Assembly: GCA_040414485.1 (NCBI GenBank)
Contig: JBEDUK010000061.1
Location: 1 to 64,000, forward strand
Source of the DNA: JBEDUK01 sp040414485
GTDB lineage: Bacteria; Actinomycetota; UBA4738
Reading direction: 5' to 3'
DNA length: 64,000 nt
Program-made: the position numbers and the translations under genes
The notes under the pieces: generated by a model
The model's database searches: none
Told to the model about the DNA's origin: nothing
The model's input: only the letters and a program-made list of their open reading frames with translations
Shown here: positions 8,956 through 17,891 of the stretch, in pieces
How the letters are laid out: each line of letters begins with the position of its first letter
Position numbering within the stretch: the first letter of the stretch is position 1

Positions 8956-9918
8956 ATGTCGATCAGCAGGGTCGTGTCCAGCGTGGCGGTGGCGGCAGCG
9001 TTCACCGTCGCCATCCAGCCCGCGGGCGTAGGGGCCGCTCGCCGAGCGGCCGGGCCCGGTTCGAGCCCGGACGGCGTCGGCTGCCAGGTCTTCCCGTCGG
9101 ACAACATCTGGAACACCGACATCTCGACCCTTCCGGTCGACCCCCACAGCGGCGCGTGGATGGCGTCGATGAACTCCGGCTCGACGAAGCTCCACCCGGA
9201 CTTCGGCCCGCCGTCGTACGGGATGCCGTATGCCGTCGTCCCCGACTCACATCCCAAGGTGAAGGTGAAATTCCACTGGGGGAGCGAGAGCGACAAGGGC
9301 CCGTACCCCTTCGGCAAGGACATCCCCATCGAGGGCGGCTCCGACCGGCACGCGCTGATGGTCGATGGCGACACGTGCGTGCTGTACGAACTGTTCGACG
9401 CGCGCTGGCACCACGGCAGCCCCACCGCCGGCAGCGGCGCGATCTTCGACCTCGGCTCCAACGCGCTGCGGCCGAACGGGTGGACGTCGGCGGACGCGGC
9501 CGGCCTGCCGATCTTCCCCGGCCTGGTCCGCTGGGACGAGGTCAAGGCCGGGTTCATCGGCCATGCCATCAGGTTCACGGCCCAACTGACCGACTGCCAC
9601 CACATCTGGCCGGCGCGGCATGACGCCGGCACCTGCGACAGCGACTACCCGCCGATGGGCGCGCGATTCCGCTTGAAGGCCGGCTTCGACATCAGTCACT
9701 TCAGCGCGAACGCGCAGGTGATCCTGCGGGCGATGCAGCATTACGGTCTCATCCTGGCGGACAACGGCTCCAACTGGTACTTCCAGGGCACCAGGGACCG
9801 CCATTGGACGAACTCGCTGCTGGACGAGCTGAAGTCGATCCCGGCATCGCAGTTCGAGGCGGTCGACGAGTCGGGCTGCATGGTCGACAAGGATTCAGCA
9901 CAGGCCGATTGCCCATAG
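8956..9918 (+). CDS. Secreted protein of unknown function with NIWNTDIS and DNGSNWYF segments
   Basis: 320 residues with a Sec-type signal peptide (residues 1-28, ending near VGAA). SD GAGGAG lies 5 nt upstream of the ATG. The mature part carries recognisable conserved blocks: DNIWNTDISTLPVDP, IEGGSDRHALMVD, CVLYELFDA, SGAIFDLGSNALRPNGWTS, PPMGARFRLKAGFDIS and LADNGSNWYFQG. I know this layout only as a conserved family of exported proteins without assigned activity in actinobacteria and other soil bacteria. Five cysteines are present; the last is near the C-terminus. It starts a run of three envelope genes on this strand. Confidence 0.75.
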   Translation: MSISRVVSSVAVAAAFTVAIQPAGVGAARRAAGPGSSPDGVGCQVFPSDNIWNTDISTLPVDPHSGAWMASMNSGSTKLHPDFGPPSYGMPYAVVPDSHPKVKVKFHWGSESDKGPYPFGKDIPIEGGSDRHALMVDGDTCVLYELFDARWHHGSPTAGSGAIFDLGSNALRPNGWTSADAAGLPIFPGLVRWDEVKAGFIGHAIRFTAQLTDCHHIWPARHDAGTCDSDYPPMGARFRLKAGFDISHFSANAQVILRAMQHYGLILADNGSNWYFQGTRDRHWTNSLLDELKSIPASQFEAVDESGCMVDKDSAQADCP

Positions 9919-9952
9919 CGAACGCAGGTCATGCGATAGCCTTGACCGCTCG

Positions 9953-10726
9953 ATGGCGGAACCAACCGATCGATTCAGCACGCCCGGCCCCTCCCGCATG
10001 CCCAGATGGGCACCGTGGGCCATCGGCGCTTGCATCATCGCAGCAGTCGTCGTCCTGATCGTCTCCCTCATCAGCGGTGGCGGAGGGGGCGGCGGGGGCT
10101 CGACCAGCGGCGGAGGCTCCCTCACGGGCGGCTCGCCGTCGGCATCCGGGCCGGCGGGCAGCGCGGAACCCTTCTCGTTCCAGCAACGCCGGATCGTTCC
10201 GTTGCGCGTCACGCAGAAGGCGAAGGTGCCGGACCTGAGCGGGCCGACGAACGCCATCGAGCAGTCGCTCGCGAACCTCTACGGACAGGCGATCGTCGAT
10301 CAGACCAACTGGACCGCAGGCCCGCCGGCTTCGGTATGGAACGCCTTCGCCCCCGAGGTCCGCCAGCGTGCGCAGTCGGATCGCGCGGCGTTCACGATGG
10401 GCTCGTCGGGACGGCTGCTGTCCAACCTCGACATTTCGTCAAGTAGCCTTACGATCCGCTACCTCATCGAACCGGGCGGCAGGATCGCCGGGGTGCAGGC
10501 GAACGTGTCCATCGTGGGGACGGGAGAAGTCAGCGGGTCGGGCGCCGTGAACGTCGTCGTCAGCGGGAAGTTCCTGATGCAGCAGGTGGGCAACTCCTGG
10601 CTGATCACGGGGTACCCGGCCGCGTCGGTGACGGTGAAGTCGCCGCACCCTCCGACGCCGAGTTCGCCGTCCGGTACGCCGGCGTCGCCGACCCCGTCCG
10701 CGACAGGGTCGGGAGGCGCACCATGA
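9953..10726 (+). CDS. Membrane-anchored extracytoplasmic protein with Gly/Ser linker
   Basis: 257 residues. One membrane helix at ~20-42 (WAIGACIIAAVVVLIVSLI) is followed at once by a Gly/Ser-rich linker (~43-70), a folded domain of about 150 residues and a Pro/Ser/Thr-rich tail of 30 residues. The middle domain has the look of an NTF2-like/conjugative-transfer-type alpha+beta domain (VWNAFAPEVRQRAQS, FLMQQVGNSWLITGYP), but no family can be named with confidence. Its stop overlaps the start of the LCP gene (ATGA), so the two are probably one operon and both act in the cell envelope. Confidence 0.7.
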   Translation: MAEPTDRFSTPGPSRMPRWAPWAIGACIIAAVVVLIVSLISGGGGGGGGSTSGGGSLTGGSPSASGPAGSAEPFSFQQRRIVPLRVTQKAKVPDLSGPTNAIEQSLANLYGQAIVDQTNWTAGPPASVWNAFAPEVRQRAQSDRAAFTMGSSGRLLSNLDISSSSLTIRYLIEPGGRIAGVQANVSIVGTGEVSGSGAVNVVVSGKFLMQQVGNSWLITGYPAASVTVKSPHPPTPSSPSGTPASPTPSATGSGGAP

Positions 10727-11760
10727 GCCGGACGATGCGCAGCCCGGGATCGCCGCGCCTGCTGTTCGTCTCGCTCGTCGCCATCCTGGCGATCCTGGTC
10801 GGCGTCATCGTGATCCGAAACGCCACCGAGTCCTCCGGCGCCGGCAGTCCGGCCGCTTCCTCGCCGTCGGGTGGGGGCTCGGCCACGGGCCCCACGGGCA
10901 GCGGCCCGACCGCGTCGGCGGGCCCGACGGGCTCCCCGACCGCGCCGGTCATCCGCCTGTACGCCGCTCACGGCGAGGCTTCGCTGATCCCCGCGCTGGA
11001 GGGCAAGCGGCCGCTGTTCATCCTGTCGCTCGGAAGCGACGCGCGGCCGGGCCAGGCGATCACCCGGCAGCGTTCGGACTCGATCCACATCATCGGGATC
11101 GACCTGAAGACGAACCACGCGACGGTCCTCGGGTTCCCGCGAGATTCCTGGGTGAACATCCCCGGCCACGGGACGAACAAGATCAACTCGGCCATGTCGG
11201 CCGGCGGACCGGATCTGACCATCCGCACGCTGGAGAACCTCACCGGCCTCCCGATCGACTTCTGGATGCTGACCTCGTTCCCCGGCCTGGTGAACATGGT
11301 CGACCACATCGGCGGGCTCACGGTCGACGTGCCCTACCCGATGCATGACTCGTTCTCGCACGCGAACTTCTCGCCTGGCACGCACCACATGCGCGGGAAG
11401 GCGGCGCTGGCGTTCGCCCGCGACCGGCACGACGTGCCCGGCGGGGACCTCGGCCGCTCGAAGGACCAGGGCATCCTGCTCCTCTCGGCGCTCGCGAAGT
11501 TCCACACGGAGTTCGCGAAGGACCCCGCCACGGCGTTCACGTGGATCCAGGCAGCGTGGCCGCAGATCACGACGAACCTGTCGGTCCCGACCATGCTGCA
11601 GCTGGCGCTCGCCGCGAGCCAGATCCCGCCGTCCAACGTCAACAACCTCGTGGTGCCGGCGGTGGGCGGGTCGGTCGGTGGCCTGAGTGTGGTGTTCATC
11701 CAGCCCTCGGCGCATTCGATCTACGCCGACATGCGCGCGGACGGGGTGGCGGGCCACTAG
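10723..11760 (+). CDS. LytR-CpsA-Psr (LCP) family cell-envelope glycopolymer ligase
   Basis: 345 residues. A single N-terminal membrane helix (~14-35) is followed by a Pro/Ser/Gly linker and an LCP domain (~95-300). LCP hallmarks: LGSDARPG, RQRSDSIHIIGIDLKTNHATVLGFPRDSWVNIPG, then NKINSAMSAGGP, HIGGLTVDVPYPM and AFARDRHDVPGGDLGRSKDQG. The conserved Arg/Asp residues bind the polyprenyl-phosphate substrate. These enzymes attach teichoic-acid-like or arabinogalactan-type polymers to peptidoglycan. SD GGGAGG is 6 nt upstream of the ATG, which overlaps the previous stop. Confidence 0.92.
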   Translation: MSRTMRSPGSPRLLFVSLVAILAILVGVIVIRNATESSGAGSPAASSPSGGGSATGPTGSGPTASAGPTGSPTAPVIRLYAAHGEASLIPALEGKRPLFILSLGSDARPGQAITRQRSDSIHIIGIDLKTNHATVLGFPRDSWVNIPGHGTNKINSAMSAGGPDLTIRTLENLTGLPIDFWMLTSFPGLVNMVDHIGGLTVDVPYPMHDSFSHANFSPGTHHMRGKAALAFARDRHDVPGGDLGRSKDQGILLLSALAKFHTEFAKDPATAFTWIQAAWPQITTNLSVPTMLQLALAASQIPPSNVNNLVVPAVGGSVGGLSVVFIQPSAHSIYADMRADGVAGH

Positions 11761-11791
11761 CCGCGGTGGCGAACCGCCCTCGGCGCGATCG

Positions 11792-12928
11792 TCAGGCCCG
11801 AAGCACGACGTACGCCACATAGCCGGCGTACAGCACGATCTGTCCGATCATGAGCCGGGCGTCCAGGTGCCCGCGGACGCGAATGTTGACGTACGTGATC
11901 AGGGCGGCCGCGATGGCGATGACGCCCGAGATCAGGCCCGCCTGATCGAGCCGCCACTCGGTGAAGAGCAGGCCCACGGTCACCGGGAAGGTCGACTGGA
12001 ACACCATGGCGCCGGTCAGGTTTCCGATCGCCAGCGTGTCCTTCCGGCGCCGGATCCACAGGACGCCGTTCAGCTTCTCCGGCAGCTCGGTAGCGAGGGG
12101 CGCGACCAGCAGCGAGAAGATCAGGCTGGGCACACGCAGCTCGCTCGCGACATGCGAGACGGCGCCGACGAAGATGCGCGCCGCCCCGATGATCAGCACC
12201 AGCGCGAACAGCGTCTGCGCGATCGCCGCGGCCATCGGCGGCTTCGACGTGACCGGCGTGCGGGTCCTGGTGAGGCGGCGGTACCAGTTGATGAGCGTCA
12301 GCGGCTGGATGTCGGGTTCGAGCGACCCTCCCGGGTGCATCGGCGAAGGACTCGGGCCCCGGTGCGCGGCTCCCGGATTCCCATGCGCGGGGTCATCGGC
12401 GCCCTCAGTCGCCGGTTCGTCCTCGTCTTCACCGGACGCCTTCAGATGCCGGCGAACATAGAAGACGTACAGCACGATCAGGAGCGCGGACAGCGCGTAG
12501 TGCGCGGGCCGCACATGCCACAGGCCCGCCGCGAGCGCCAACGGGTAGGCGCCCAGGAAGAACACCAGGTCCTGTCGGATCGCCTCGGGATCGGCGCTCA
12601 CGATCCTGGCGTGGACGCGCCCGCCGCGGCGCCTGCGGTACGCGAGGGCCGACACGCCGACCACAGCCATCGCGAGCGTCCCGAGCATGAACGGCGCCCC
12701 GAGGATCGCGCCGACCCCGATCTCGTCCGCATCGGCGTGCCCGCCGGCCAGGATCGCCACGAGGGGCACGATCGTCTCCGGCAGGGCAGTCCCGACCGCC
12801 GCCAGGACGCTCCCCACCATCCCTTCGGAGAGTCCGAAGCCCTCGCCGATCCACTCGACGCCGTTGGTGAACAGTTGCGCCCCGAGAAGGATCACGAACA
12901 GGGCGAAGACCAGGTCGAACCACTCCAT
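11792..12928 (-). CDS. CaCA-family sodium/calcium (cation) exchanger
   Basis: 378 residues from the ATG at 12928 (MEWFDLVFALF), preceded by GGGGGA; the in-frame sequence further upstream is arginine-rich and not protein-like. Two homologous Na_Ca_ex halves of about five helices each carry the alpha-repeat signatures VGTALPETIVPL and LVAPLATELPEKLNG, with acidic residues for ion binding. They are joined by an ~80-residue charged, Glu/Asp/Pro-rich cytosolic loop. The protein exchanges Ca2+ (or another divalent cation) against Na+ or H+. It is convergent with the LCP gene and divergent from the helicase. Confidence 0.88.
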   Translation of the reverse strand: MEWFDLVFALFVILLGAQLFTNGVEWIGEGFGLSEGMVGSVLAAVGTALPETIVPLVAILAGGHADADEIGVGAILGAPFMLGTLAMAVVGVSALAYRRRRGGRVHARIVSADPEAIRQDLVFFLGAYPLALAAGLWHVRPAHYALSALLIVLYVFYVRRHLKASGEDEDEPATEGADDPAHGNPGAAHRGPSPSPMHPGGSLEPDIQPLTLINWYRRLTRTRTPVTSKPPMAAAIAQTLFALVLIIGAARIFVGAVSHVASELRVPSLIFSLLVAPLATELPEKLNGVLWIRRRKDTLAIGNLTGAMVFQSTFPVTVGLLFTEWRLDQAGLISGVIAIAAALITYVNIRVRGHLDARLMIGQIVLYAGYVAYVVLRA

Positions 12929-12960
12929 GCATCCCCCGTTCATCGAGTCGGAGCCGCTCA

Positions 12961-12981
12961 ATCGTACGTGGCGCATACGAT
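12961..12981. promoter_or_regulatory. Inverted repeat between exchanger and helicase genes
   Basis: Arms ATCGTA (12961-12966) and TACGAT (12976-12981) are separated by 9 nt in the 65-bp divergent gap. The right arm also fits a TANNNT -10 box for the helicase. It is a plausible operator, but short arms like this can occur by chance. Confidence 0.3.
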
Positions 12982-12993
12982 CGGCCCGGCGAC

Positions 12994-15297
12994 ATGGACG
13001 CGCGGGGATTTGTCGACACACTTCGGCTCGGTGAGCGGATCGAGGGCGGCGACGGCGGCGGCGACTCTGACGGCGACGGATCGCTGGCGCACGTCGAGGT
13101 CCTCCCGGCGCGCGGCCCGGCGCCGCTGCCACTGCCCGGCGGCCTCCCGGAGGTGCTGCGCGCGCGGCTCGAACTGACCGGCGTGACGGGCCTGCACGCC
13201 CATCAACAGGCCGCCCTCGAGCACCTCGACGCCGGGCGGAACGTGATCGTCGCGACCGGGACCGCGTCGGGGAAGACGCTCGTGTACAACCTGGCCTTCG
13301 CGCGTCGCGCGCTCGAGGATCCGAAGGCGACGGCGCTCTACGTCTTCCCGACGAAGGCGCTCGCCCGCGATCAGGTGCGGCAGGTGCGCGACCTTCGGCT
13401 CACCGAGATCCGCGCGGCCGTGTATGACGGCGACACGCCGCAGCCGGAGCGTCCGCTCATCCGGCGGAACGCGAACCTGGTGATGACCAACCCCGACATG
13501 CTCCACGCGGCGGTCCTGCCCGGGCACGCGCGGTGGGCCGACTTCCTCCTCCGGTTGCGCCTGGTCGTCGTCGACGAGGCGCACACGGCGCGCGGGGTGT
13601 TCGGCTCACACGTGGCGATGGTGCTCCGGCGGCTCCGGCGCCTGATCGCGCACTACGGGGGCGATCCGGCGTTCGTGCTGGCGTCGGCCACGATCGGCAA
13701 CCCGGCCGAGCTTGCCGGGCGGCTCACCGGCCTGCCGTTCGCCGAGGTGACCGTCGACGCATCGCCGCGCGGAGAGAAGCTGTTCGTGCTTTGGAACCCG
13801 TCGCTCGTGGACGAGGATCTGGGCCTTCGGCGCAGCGCCGTCACCGAGGCGTCGTGGTTCCTGCGCGACCTCGTCGAACAGGGGACGCGGACGATCGCGT
13901 TCTGCCGCACCCGGCGGTCCGCCGAGCTGGTGGCGGAGTTCGCCCGCCGCGAGCTGGATCCGCCCCTCAAGCCGCGGGTGAAGGCCTACCGGGCCGGTTT
14001 CCTCCCGGAGGAGCGGCGGGAGCTCGAACGTGCGCTCGCGTCCGGGGACCTGCTGGGCGTGGCGGCGACGAACGCACTCGAGCTCGGCATCGACGTCGGT
14101 TCGCTCGATGCCGCGCTCCTGGCCGGCTACCCCGGCACCCGGGCCTCGATGTGGCAGCAGGCCGGTCGCGCTGGGCGCCGGGGCGAACCATCGCTCGCCG
14201 TCCTGATCGCGCAGGGAGACCCGCTGGACCAGTATCTGGTCAACCATCCTGACGATCTGTTCGCCAAGCCGCCAGAGGCGGCCGTGATCGACCCCTCGAA
14301 CCCGTACGTGCTGGAGCCGCACCTGGCGTGCGCCGCCCGAGAGCGGCCGCTGGCCGAGGACGAGGCGGCGGAGTTCTTCGGCGGCGAGGTCGCCGCGGCG
14401 GCGGTCGAGCGCATGGTGACCGACGGCCGCCTGGTGCGCCGCCGCGGCGCCCTCCACGCGGCCGTCCGCGACGATCCGCACGCGGCGATCGACATCCGTT
14501 CGGCCTCCGGCGAGACGTTCGCCATCGTCGACGCCGACACGGGATCGCTGCTGGGAACCGCCGACGGGTCGCGCGCCTTCTGGACGGTCCACCCGGGAGC
14601 CATCTACCTCCACCAAGGCGAGCAGTTCGAGGTGGTCGCGCTGGACGTGGACCGTCACGTGGCCGTGGTCGAGCCGAGCCAGGCCGACTACTACACCCAG
14701 GTGCGGGACGACACGGACCTGTCGATCCTCGACGTGTCGGTCGAGGGTGAGGTCGGCGTCACGCCCGCATCGTTCGGCTCCGTGCTGGTCACGCGGCAGG
14801 TGATCGGGTTTCAGCGCAAGCTCGCCTCCACCCAGGAGGTGTTGGACGAGGTCGCGCTCGAACTGCCACCGCAGACGCTCGTGACGAAAGCGCTCTGGTG
14901 GCTGATCCCGTCTCGGCTGCTCGCGCGGGCGGGGATCGGCGCGGCCGCGGTGCCGGGCTCGCTGCACGCCGCCGAGCACGCCGCGATCGGCCTGCTGCCG
15001 CTGGTGGCGACCTGCGACCGGTGGGACGTCGGGGGGCTGTCGACCCCGCTCCATCAGGACACGGAGATGGCCACGATCTTCATCTACGACGGCTATCCCG
15101 GCGGCGCGGGCATCACCGAGCGGGGATTCGCCTCGGGCGAACGGCTCGTGCGCGCCACCCTCGAGGCGGTTCGGCAGTGCCCCTGTTCCCTCGGCTGCCC
15201 GTCGTGCGTGCAGAGCCCGAAGTGCGGCAACGGGAACGAACCGCTCGACAAGCGAGGCGCGATCGCGCTGCTGGGCGCGATGCTCGGCGACGGCTGA
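12994..15297 (+). CDS. MrfA/YprA-type DEAD/DEAH-box helicase with C-terminal DUF1998 zinc domain
   Basis: 767 residues, close to B. subtilis MrfA (YprA, 749). Helicase core: Q-like region LHAHQQAAL, Walker A GTASGKT, DEAH box (VVVDEAHTARG), motif III SATIGNP, and C-terminal motifs ATNALELGIDVGSLD and QQAGRAGRRGE. The last ~250 residues form the DUF1998 region ending in a cysteine cluster CPCSLGCPSCVQSPKCGNGN, which suggests metal binding. In Bacillus MrfA acts with the nuclease MrfB in excision of mitomycin C damage. No mrfB neighbour is seen here. The ATG at 12994 is the first start downstream of the exchanger promoter region. Confidence 0.88.
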   Translation: MDARGFVDTLRLGERIEGGDGGGDSDGDGSLAHVEVLPARGPAPLPLPGGLPEVLRARLELTGVTGLHAHQQAALEHLDAGRNVIVATGTASGKTLVYNLAFARRALEDPKATALYVFPTKALARDQVRQVRDLRLTEIRAAVYDGDTPQPERPLIRRNANLVMTNPDMLHAAVLPGHARWADFLLRLRLVVVDEAHTARGVFGSHVAMVLRRLRRLIAHYGGDPAFVLASATIGNPAELAGRLTGLPFAEVTVDASPRGEKLFVLWNPSLVDEDLGLRRSAVTEASWFLRDLVEQGTRTIAFCRTRRSAELVAEFARRELDPPLKPRVKAYRAGFLPEERRELERALASGDLLGVAATNALELGIDVGSLDAALLAGYPGTRASMWQQAGRAGRRGEPSLAVLIAQGDPLDQYLVNHPDDLFAKPPEAAVIDPSNPYVLEPHLACAARERPLAEDEAAEFFGGEVAAAAVERMVTDGRLVRRRGALHAAVRDDPHAAIDIRSASGETFAIVDADTGSLLGTADGSRAFWTVHPGAIYLHQGEQFEVVALDVDRHVAVVEPSQADYYTQVRDDTDLSILDVSVEGEVGVTPASFGSVLVTRQVIGFQRKLASTQEVLDEVALELPPQTLVTKALWWLIPSRLLARAGIGAAAVPGSLHAAEHAAIGLLPLVATCDRWDVGGLSTPLHQDTEMATIFIYDGYPGGAGITERGFASGERLVRATLEAVRQCPCSLGCPSCVQSPKCGNGNEPLDKRGAIALLGAMLGDG

Positions 15298-15341
15298 CCG
15301 GGGCCGCCCCGGCCCACGCCGCACCGGGGTATACATGCGTC

Positions 15342-15770
15342 ATGCGCGAGATGGGCGCGGCCGAACAGCGGGCGTTCCTTCTGGAGGGAACCCGCACCGG
15401 GATGCTGGCGACCACCCGTGCCGACGGCCGGCCCCATGTGGCGCCGGTCTGGTTCGTGCTCGACGACGACGACACGGTCGTGTTCACGACCGCCGCCGAC
15501 ACCGTCAAGGGCCGCACGTTGGCGCGCGATTCCCGGGCCGCGCTGTGCGTCGACGACGACACCCCGCCGTTCACCTACGTGCTGATCGAGGGCACCGCGG
15601 AATTGAGCGAGGACCTGGACGAGATGCTCGTGTGGGCCACGCGGATCGGCAGCCGGTACATGGGTGCCGACCGGGCGGAGGAGTTCGGGCGCCGGAACGC
15701 GGTCCGGGGAGAACTGCTGGTTCGCCTTCACCCCGCTCGCATCCTCGGCCGAGCCGCCATCAGCGACTGA
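15342..15770 (+). CDS. PPOX-class (probable F420-dependent) split-barrel oxidoreductase
   Basis: 142 residues, the normal length of the family. Split beta-barrel signature: FLLEGTRTGMLATTRADGRPHVAPVWFVLDDD, VFTTAADTVKGRTLARDSRAALCVDDD and YVLIEGTAEL. This arrangement is typical of actinobacterial F420H2-dependent reductases related to Rv1155/Rv2074; FMN cannot be excluded. TATACA (15330-15335) ends 6 nt before the ATG at 15342, the pattern of a leaderless transcript, and was used to choose this start over the ATG at 15351. Confidence 0.8.
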   Translation: MREMGAAEQRAFLLEGTRTGMLATTRADGRPHVAPVWFVLDDDDTVVFTTAADTVKGRTLARDSRAALCVDDDTPPFTYVLIEGTAELSEDLDEMLVWATRIGSRYMGADRAEEFGRRNAVRGELLVRLHPARILGRAAISD

Positions 15771-15799
15771 CGTCGACCTCCCACGAGGGTCCCGCAGCC

Positions 15800-15833
15800 T
15801 ATGTGCTAACGTGTGGCCATGCGTGTGCACATA
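15800..15833. promoter_or_regulatory. Inverted repeat spanning the antitoxin start codon (candidate VapB operator)
   Basis: TATGTGC (15800-15806) and GCACATA (15827-15833) are perfect 7-bp arms with 20 nt between them, straddling the ATG of the ribbon-helix-helix antitoxin. Toxin-antitoxin pairs are normally autoregulated through such a site; that function is inferred. Confidence 0.45.
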
Positions 15834-16058
15834 AGCCTCGACGACGAGCTCGTTCGCCGCCTCGACGAACGCGTCGGATCGCGCGCACGCAGCTCGTTCA
15901 TCGCCGAGGCTGTTCGGGCGGCGCTCGATGACGAGGACCGATGGAACCTGATCCAGTCGTCGATCGGCGCGATCCCCGCCGCCGGTCATGATTGGGACGC
16001 CGACCCGGCAGCGTGGGTCCACGCACAGCGGCGAGCCGACGACCGTCGGGTCGGCTGA
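15819..16058 (+). CDS. vapB: Ribbon-helix-helix antitoxin, VapB-like
   Basis: 79 residues from the ATG at 15819. The N-terminus MRVHISLDDELVRRLDERVG is a ribbon-helix-helix DNA-binding strand and helix, followed by SRSSFIAEAV-like helix 2 (SRARSSFIAEAVRAAL). The C-terminal ~35 residues (WNLIQSSIGAIPAAGHDWDADP) would wrap the toxin. It overlaps the PIN toxin gene by one base (TGATG), the normal antitoxin-first order. An in-frame GTG at 15813 is an alternative start. Confidence 0.85.
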   Translation: MRVHISLDDELVRRLDERVGSRARSSFIAEAVRAALDDEDRWNLIQSSIGAIPAAGHDWDADPAAWVHAQRRADDRRVG

Positions 16059-16453
16059 TGGCATCCGTGCTGCTCGACAGCACGGTTCTGATCGATCTCC
16101 TTCGCGGCCGGGGAGGCGCGATCGGCCGTCTGGATCGCCTCCGCCGCCGCGGCGATCATGCGTGGACGAGCGCGATCAATGTCGACGAGATCGCGCGCGG
16201 GCTCCTGCCGGGCGAGGAGCGTGCGGCGCGGACGCTGGTCATGGGCCTTCGCATCGCGCCCTTCGGGCGTGACGACGGATGGCGCGCCGGTGAATGGCGG
16301 CGCGAGCTCTTTCGCCGCGGACAAACCGTAAGCCAGGCTGACTGTTTGGTGGCGGCCGCCGCGGTGGGTATCGATGCTCGCCTCGCCACAGGGAATCCGT
16401 CGGACTTCCCCATGGCCGACCTGATGGTCGAGCACTGGCCGGTCGGCGATTGA
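16058..16453 (+). CDS. vapC: PIN-domain ribonuclease toxin, VapC-like
   Basis: 131 residues with the PIN acidic residues in place: LLDSTVLIDLLRG (Asp near residue 7 and Asp 13), TSAINVDEIARG (Glu), and SQADCLVAAAAVGIDARLATGNPSDF (Asp of the third motif, then the final T-x-N/D). VapC toxins are Mg2+-dependent RNases that cut tRNA or rRNA and are neutralised by the partner antitoxin. The start overlaps the antitoxin stop by one base. All catalytic residues are present, so it is probably active. Confidence 0.88.
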   Translation: MASVLLDSTVLIDLLRGRGGAIGRLDRLRRRGDHAWTSAINVDEIARGLLPGEERAARTLVMGLRIAPFGRDDGWRAGEWRRELFRRGQTVSQADCLVAAAAVGIDARLATGNPSDFPMADLMVEHWPVGD

Positions 16454-16965
16454 ATTCGCCCTCGGTGCTCGCGAACGGTCCGATCATCGCGGTGTGTGGA
16501 CCGGACCCCGCGGCGCCGGGCGAAGCGTCGTCGGCCGAGACGGTCGGGCGGCTCCTCGCGGCGGCCGGCGCCGTCGTGGTGTGCGGCGGCCACGGCGGCG
16601 TGATGGAGGCCGTTGCGCGCGGCGCGTCGAGCGAAGGTGGGCTCGTCGTCGGAGTGCTACCCGGTTCGGACCGGCGAGACGGCAGCCCGTTCCTGACGGT
16701 GGCGATCCCGACCGGCCTCGGCGAGCTGCGGAACGGGCTGATCGTGCGCGCCGCCGATGCGGTGATCGCGATCGGGGGCGCGTTCGGCACGCTGTCGGAG
16801 ATCGCGCTGGCGCTCAAGACGGGCGTGCCGGTGGTCGGCCTGGGCACGTGGGAGCTCGCGAAGGACGGCGTGGCGGTCGCGCCCGATCCGATCGTTCGGT
16901 CGGCCACGCCGGAGACGGCGGTGAGCGAGGCGCTCCGGTTGGCAACGGAAAGGGGGACTCGCTGA
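16450..16965 (+). CDS. LOG/TIGR00725-like Rossmann-fold protein
   Basis: 171 residues. The signatures GGHGGVMEAVARGA and GGAFGTLSEIALALKTG correspond to the nucleotide/phosphate-binding motifs of the SLOG superfamily (lysine decarboxylase-like, TIGR00725). The canonical PGGxGTxxE is modified to GGAFGTLSE, as usual in the TIGR00725 branch. Function is unclear; candidates are a nucleotide-sensing or molybdenum-cofactor-carrier-like role. The frame opens with a TTG overlapping the vapC stop; GTG at 16464 is an alternative. It overlaps the next gene by one base. Confidence 0.75.
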   Translation: MNSPSVLANGPIIAVCGPDPAAPGEASSAETVGRLLAAAGAVVVCGGHGGVMEAVARGASSEGGLVVGVLPGSDRRDGSPFLTVAIPTGLGELRNGLIVRAADAVIAIGGAFGTLSEIALALKTGVPVVGLGTWELAKDGVAVAPDPIVRSATPETAVSEALRLATERGTR

Positions 16966-17891
16966 TGACCTACTCGATCGTGGCCCGCGACACGGACACG
17001 GGCGACCTGGGCGTCGCGGTTCAATCCGACTGGTTCTCCGTCGGCGGCACCGTCCCATGGGCCGAGGCTGGCGTCGGCGCGGTCGCCACGCAGTCGTTCG
17101 CCGAGGTCTCCTACGGACCGCTGGGTCTGGAGTTGCTTCGCGCCGGCAGGGCGCCTGAACAGGTCCTCCGCGCCCTGACCTCCGTGGACGAAGGCGTGGA
17201 GCGGCGCCAGGTCGCGGTGCTGGACGCATCGGGACGGGCCGCGGTCCACACCGGATCGGGATGCGTCGCGGAGGCCGGCCACGTCGTGGGCGACGGCTTC
17301 GCCTGCCAGGCGAACATGATGGAGCGCGATTCGGTCTGGCCCGCGATGGCGGACGCGTTCGCCGGGTCGCCGGGGCCGTTCGCGGAGCGCCTGCTCGCCG
17401 CGCTGGACGCCGCCGAGGCCGAGGGCGGCGACGTGCGCGGGCGGCAATCCGCCGCCATGCTGATCGTCGCCGGGGAGCCGAGCGGGCGTGCATGGGCCGA
17501 CCGCAGGATCGATCTGCGCGTGGAGAACCACGCCGATCCGCTCGGTGAGCTCCGCCGGCTGGTCGCGTATCAGGAGGCCTACCGCCTGAACGGACGGGCC
17601 GAGTCGGCGTTCATGTCGGGCGACGTCGCCGCCGCCGAGGCCGCGCATGCGCGATCCATGGCGCTCGCGCCCGGCGACGTCCAGCTGGCGTTCTGGAGCG
17701 GGCTCAGCATGGCCGGGCTGGGGAGGTTCGACGAGGCGAAGACCCTCATCGGCCGCGCCGTCGCGGCGAACCCCCGGTACGCGGCGTTCCTCCGCCGCCT
17801 TCCCCAGGCGGGCGTGTTCCCCGCGGACGACCGACTCCTGGCGGCGCTGCTCGGCGAGGACGAACCGGCCGAGCCGCGGGCCGGGGCCTAG
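16965..17891 (+). CDS. DUF1028 Ntn-hydrolase-like protein with C-terminal TPR region
   Basis: 308 residues. Residues 1-205 match DUF1028: MTYSIVARDTDTGDLGVAVQS, VPWAEAGVGAVATQSF, YGPLGLELLRAG and GRQSAAMLIV. The family has an Ntn-hydrolase fold, and Thr2 after the initiator Met could serve as nucleophile; the substrate is unknown. Residues ~215-285 form one or two TPR-like helical hairpins (AESAFMSGDVAAAEAAHARSM). GGAAAGGGGG-like purine sequence precedes the ATG, which overlaps the previous stop (TGATG). The stop shares the palindrome CTAG with the convergent flippase stop. Confidence 0.8.
   Translation: MTYSIVARDTDTGDLGVAVQSDWFSVGGTVPWAEAGVGAVATQSFAEVSYGPLGLELLRAGRAPEQVLRALTSVDEGVERRQVAVLDASGRAAVHTGSGCVAEAGHVVGDGFACQANMMERDSVWPAMADAFAGSPGPFAERLLAALDAAEAEGGDVRGRQSAAMLIVAGEPSGRAWADRRIDLRVENHADPLGELRRLVAYQEAYRLNGRAESAFMSGDVAAAEAAHARSMALAPGDVQLAFWSGLSMAGLGRFDEAKTLIGRAVAANPRYAAFLRRLPQAGVFPADDRLLAALLGEDEPAEPRAGA

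Noticed and set aside
15800..16453. A defective or decayed VapBC pair
   Set aside because: Both frames are intact with start/stop overlap and all PIN acidic residues present.
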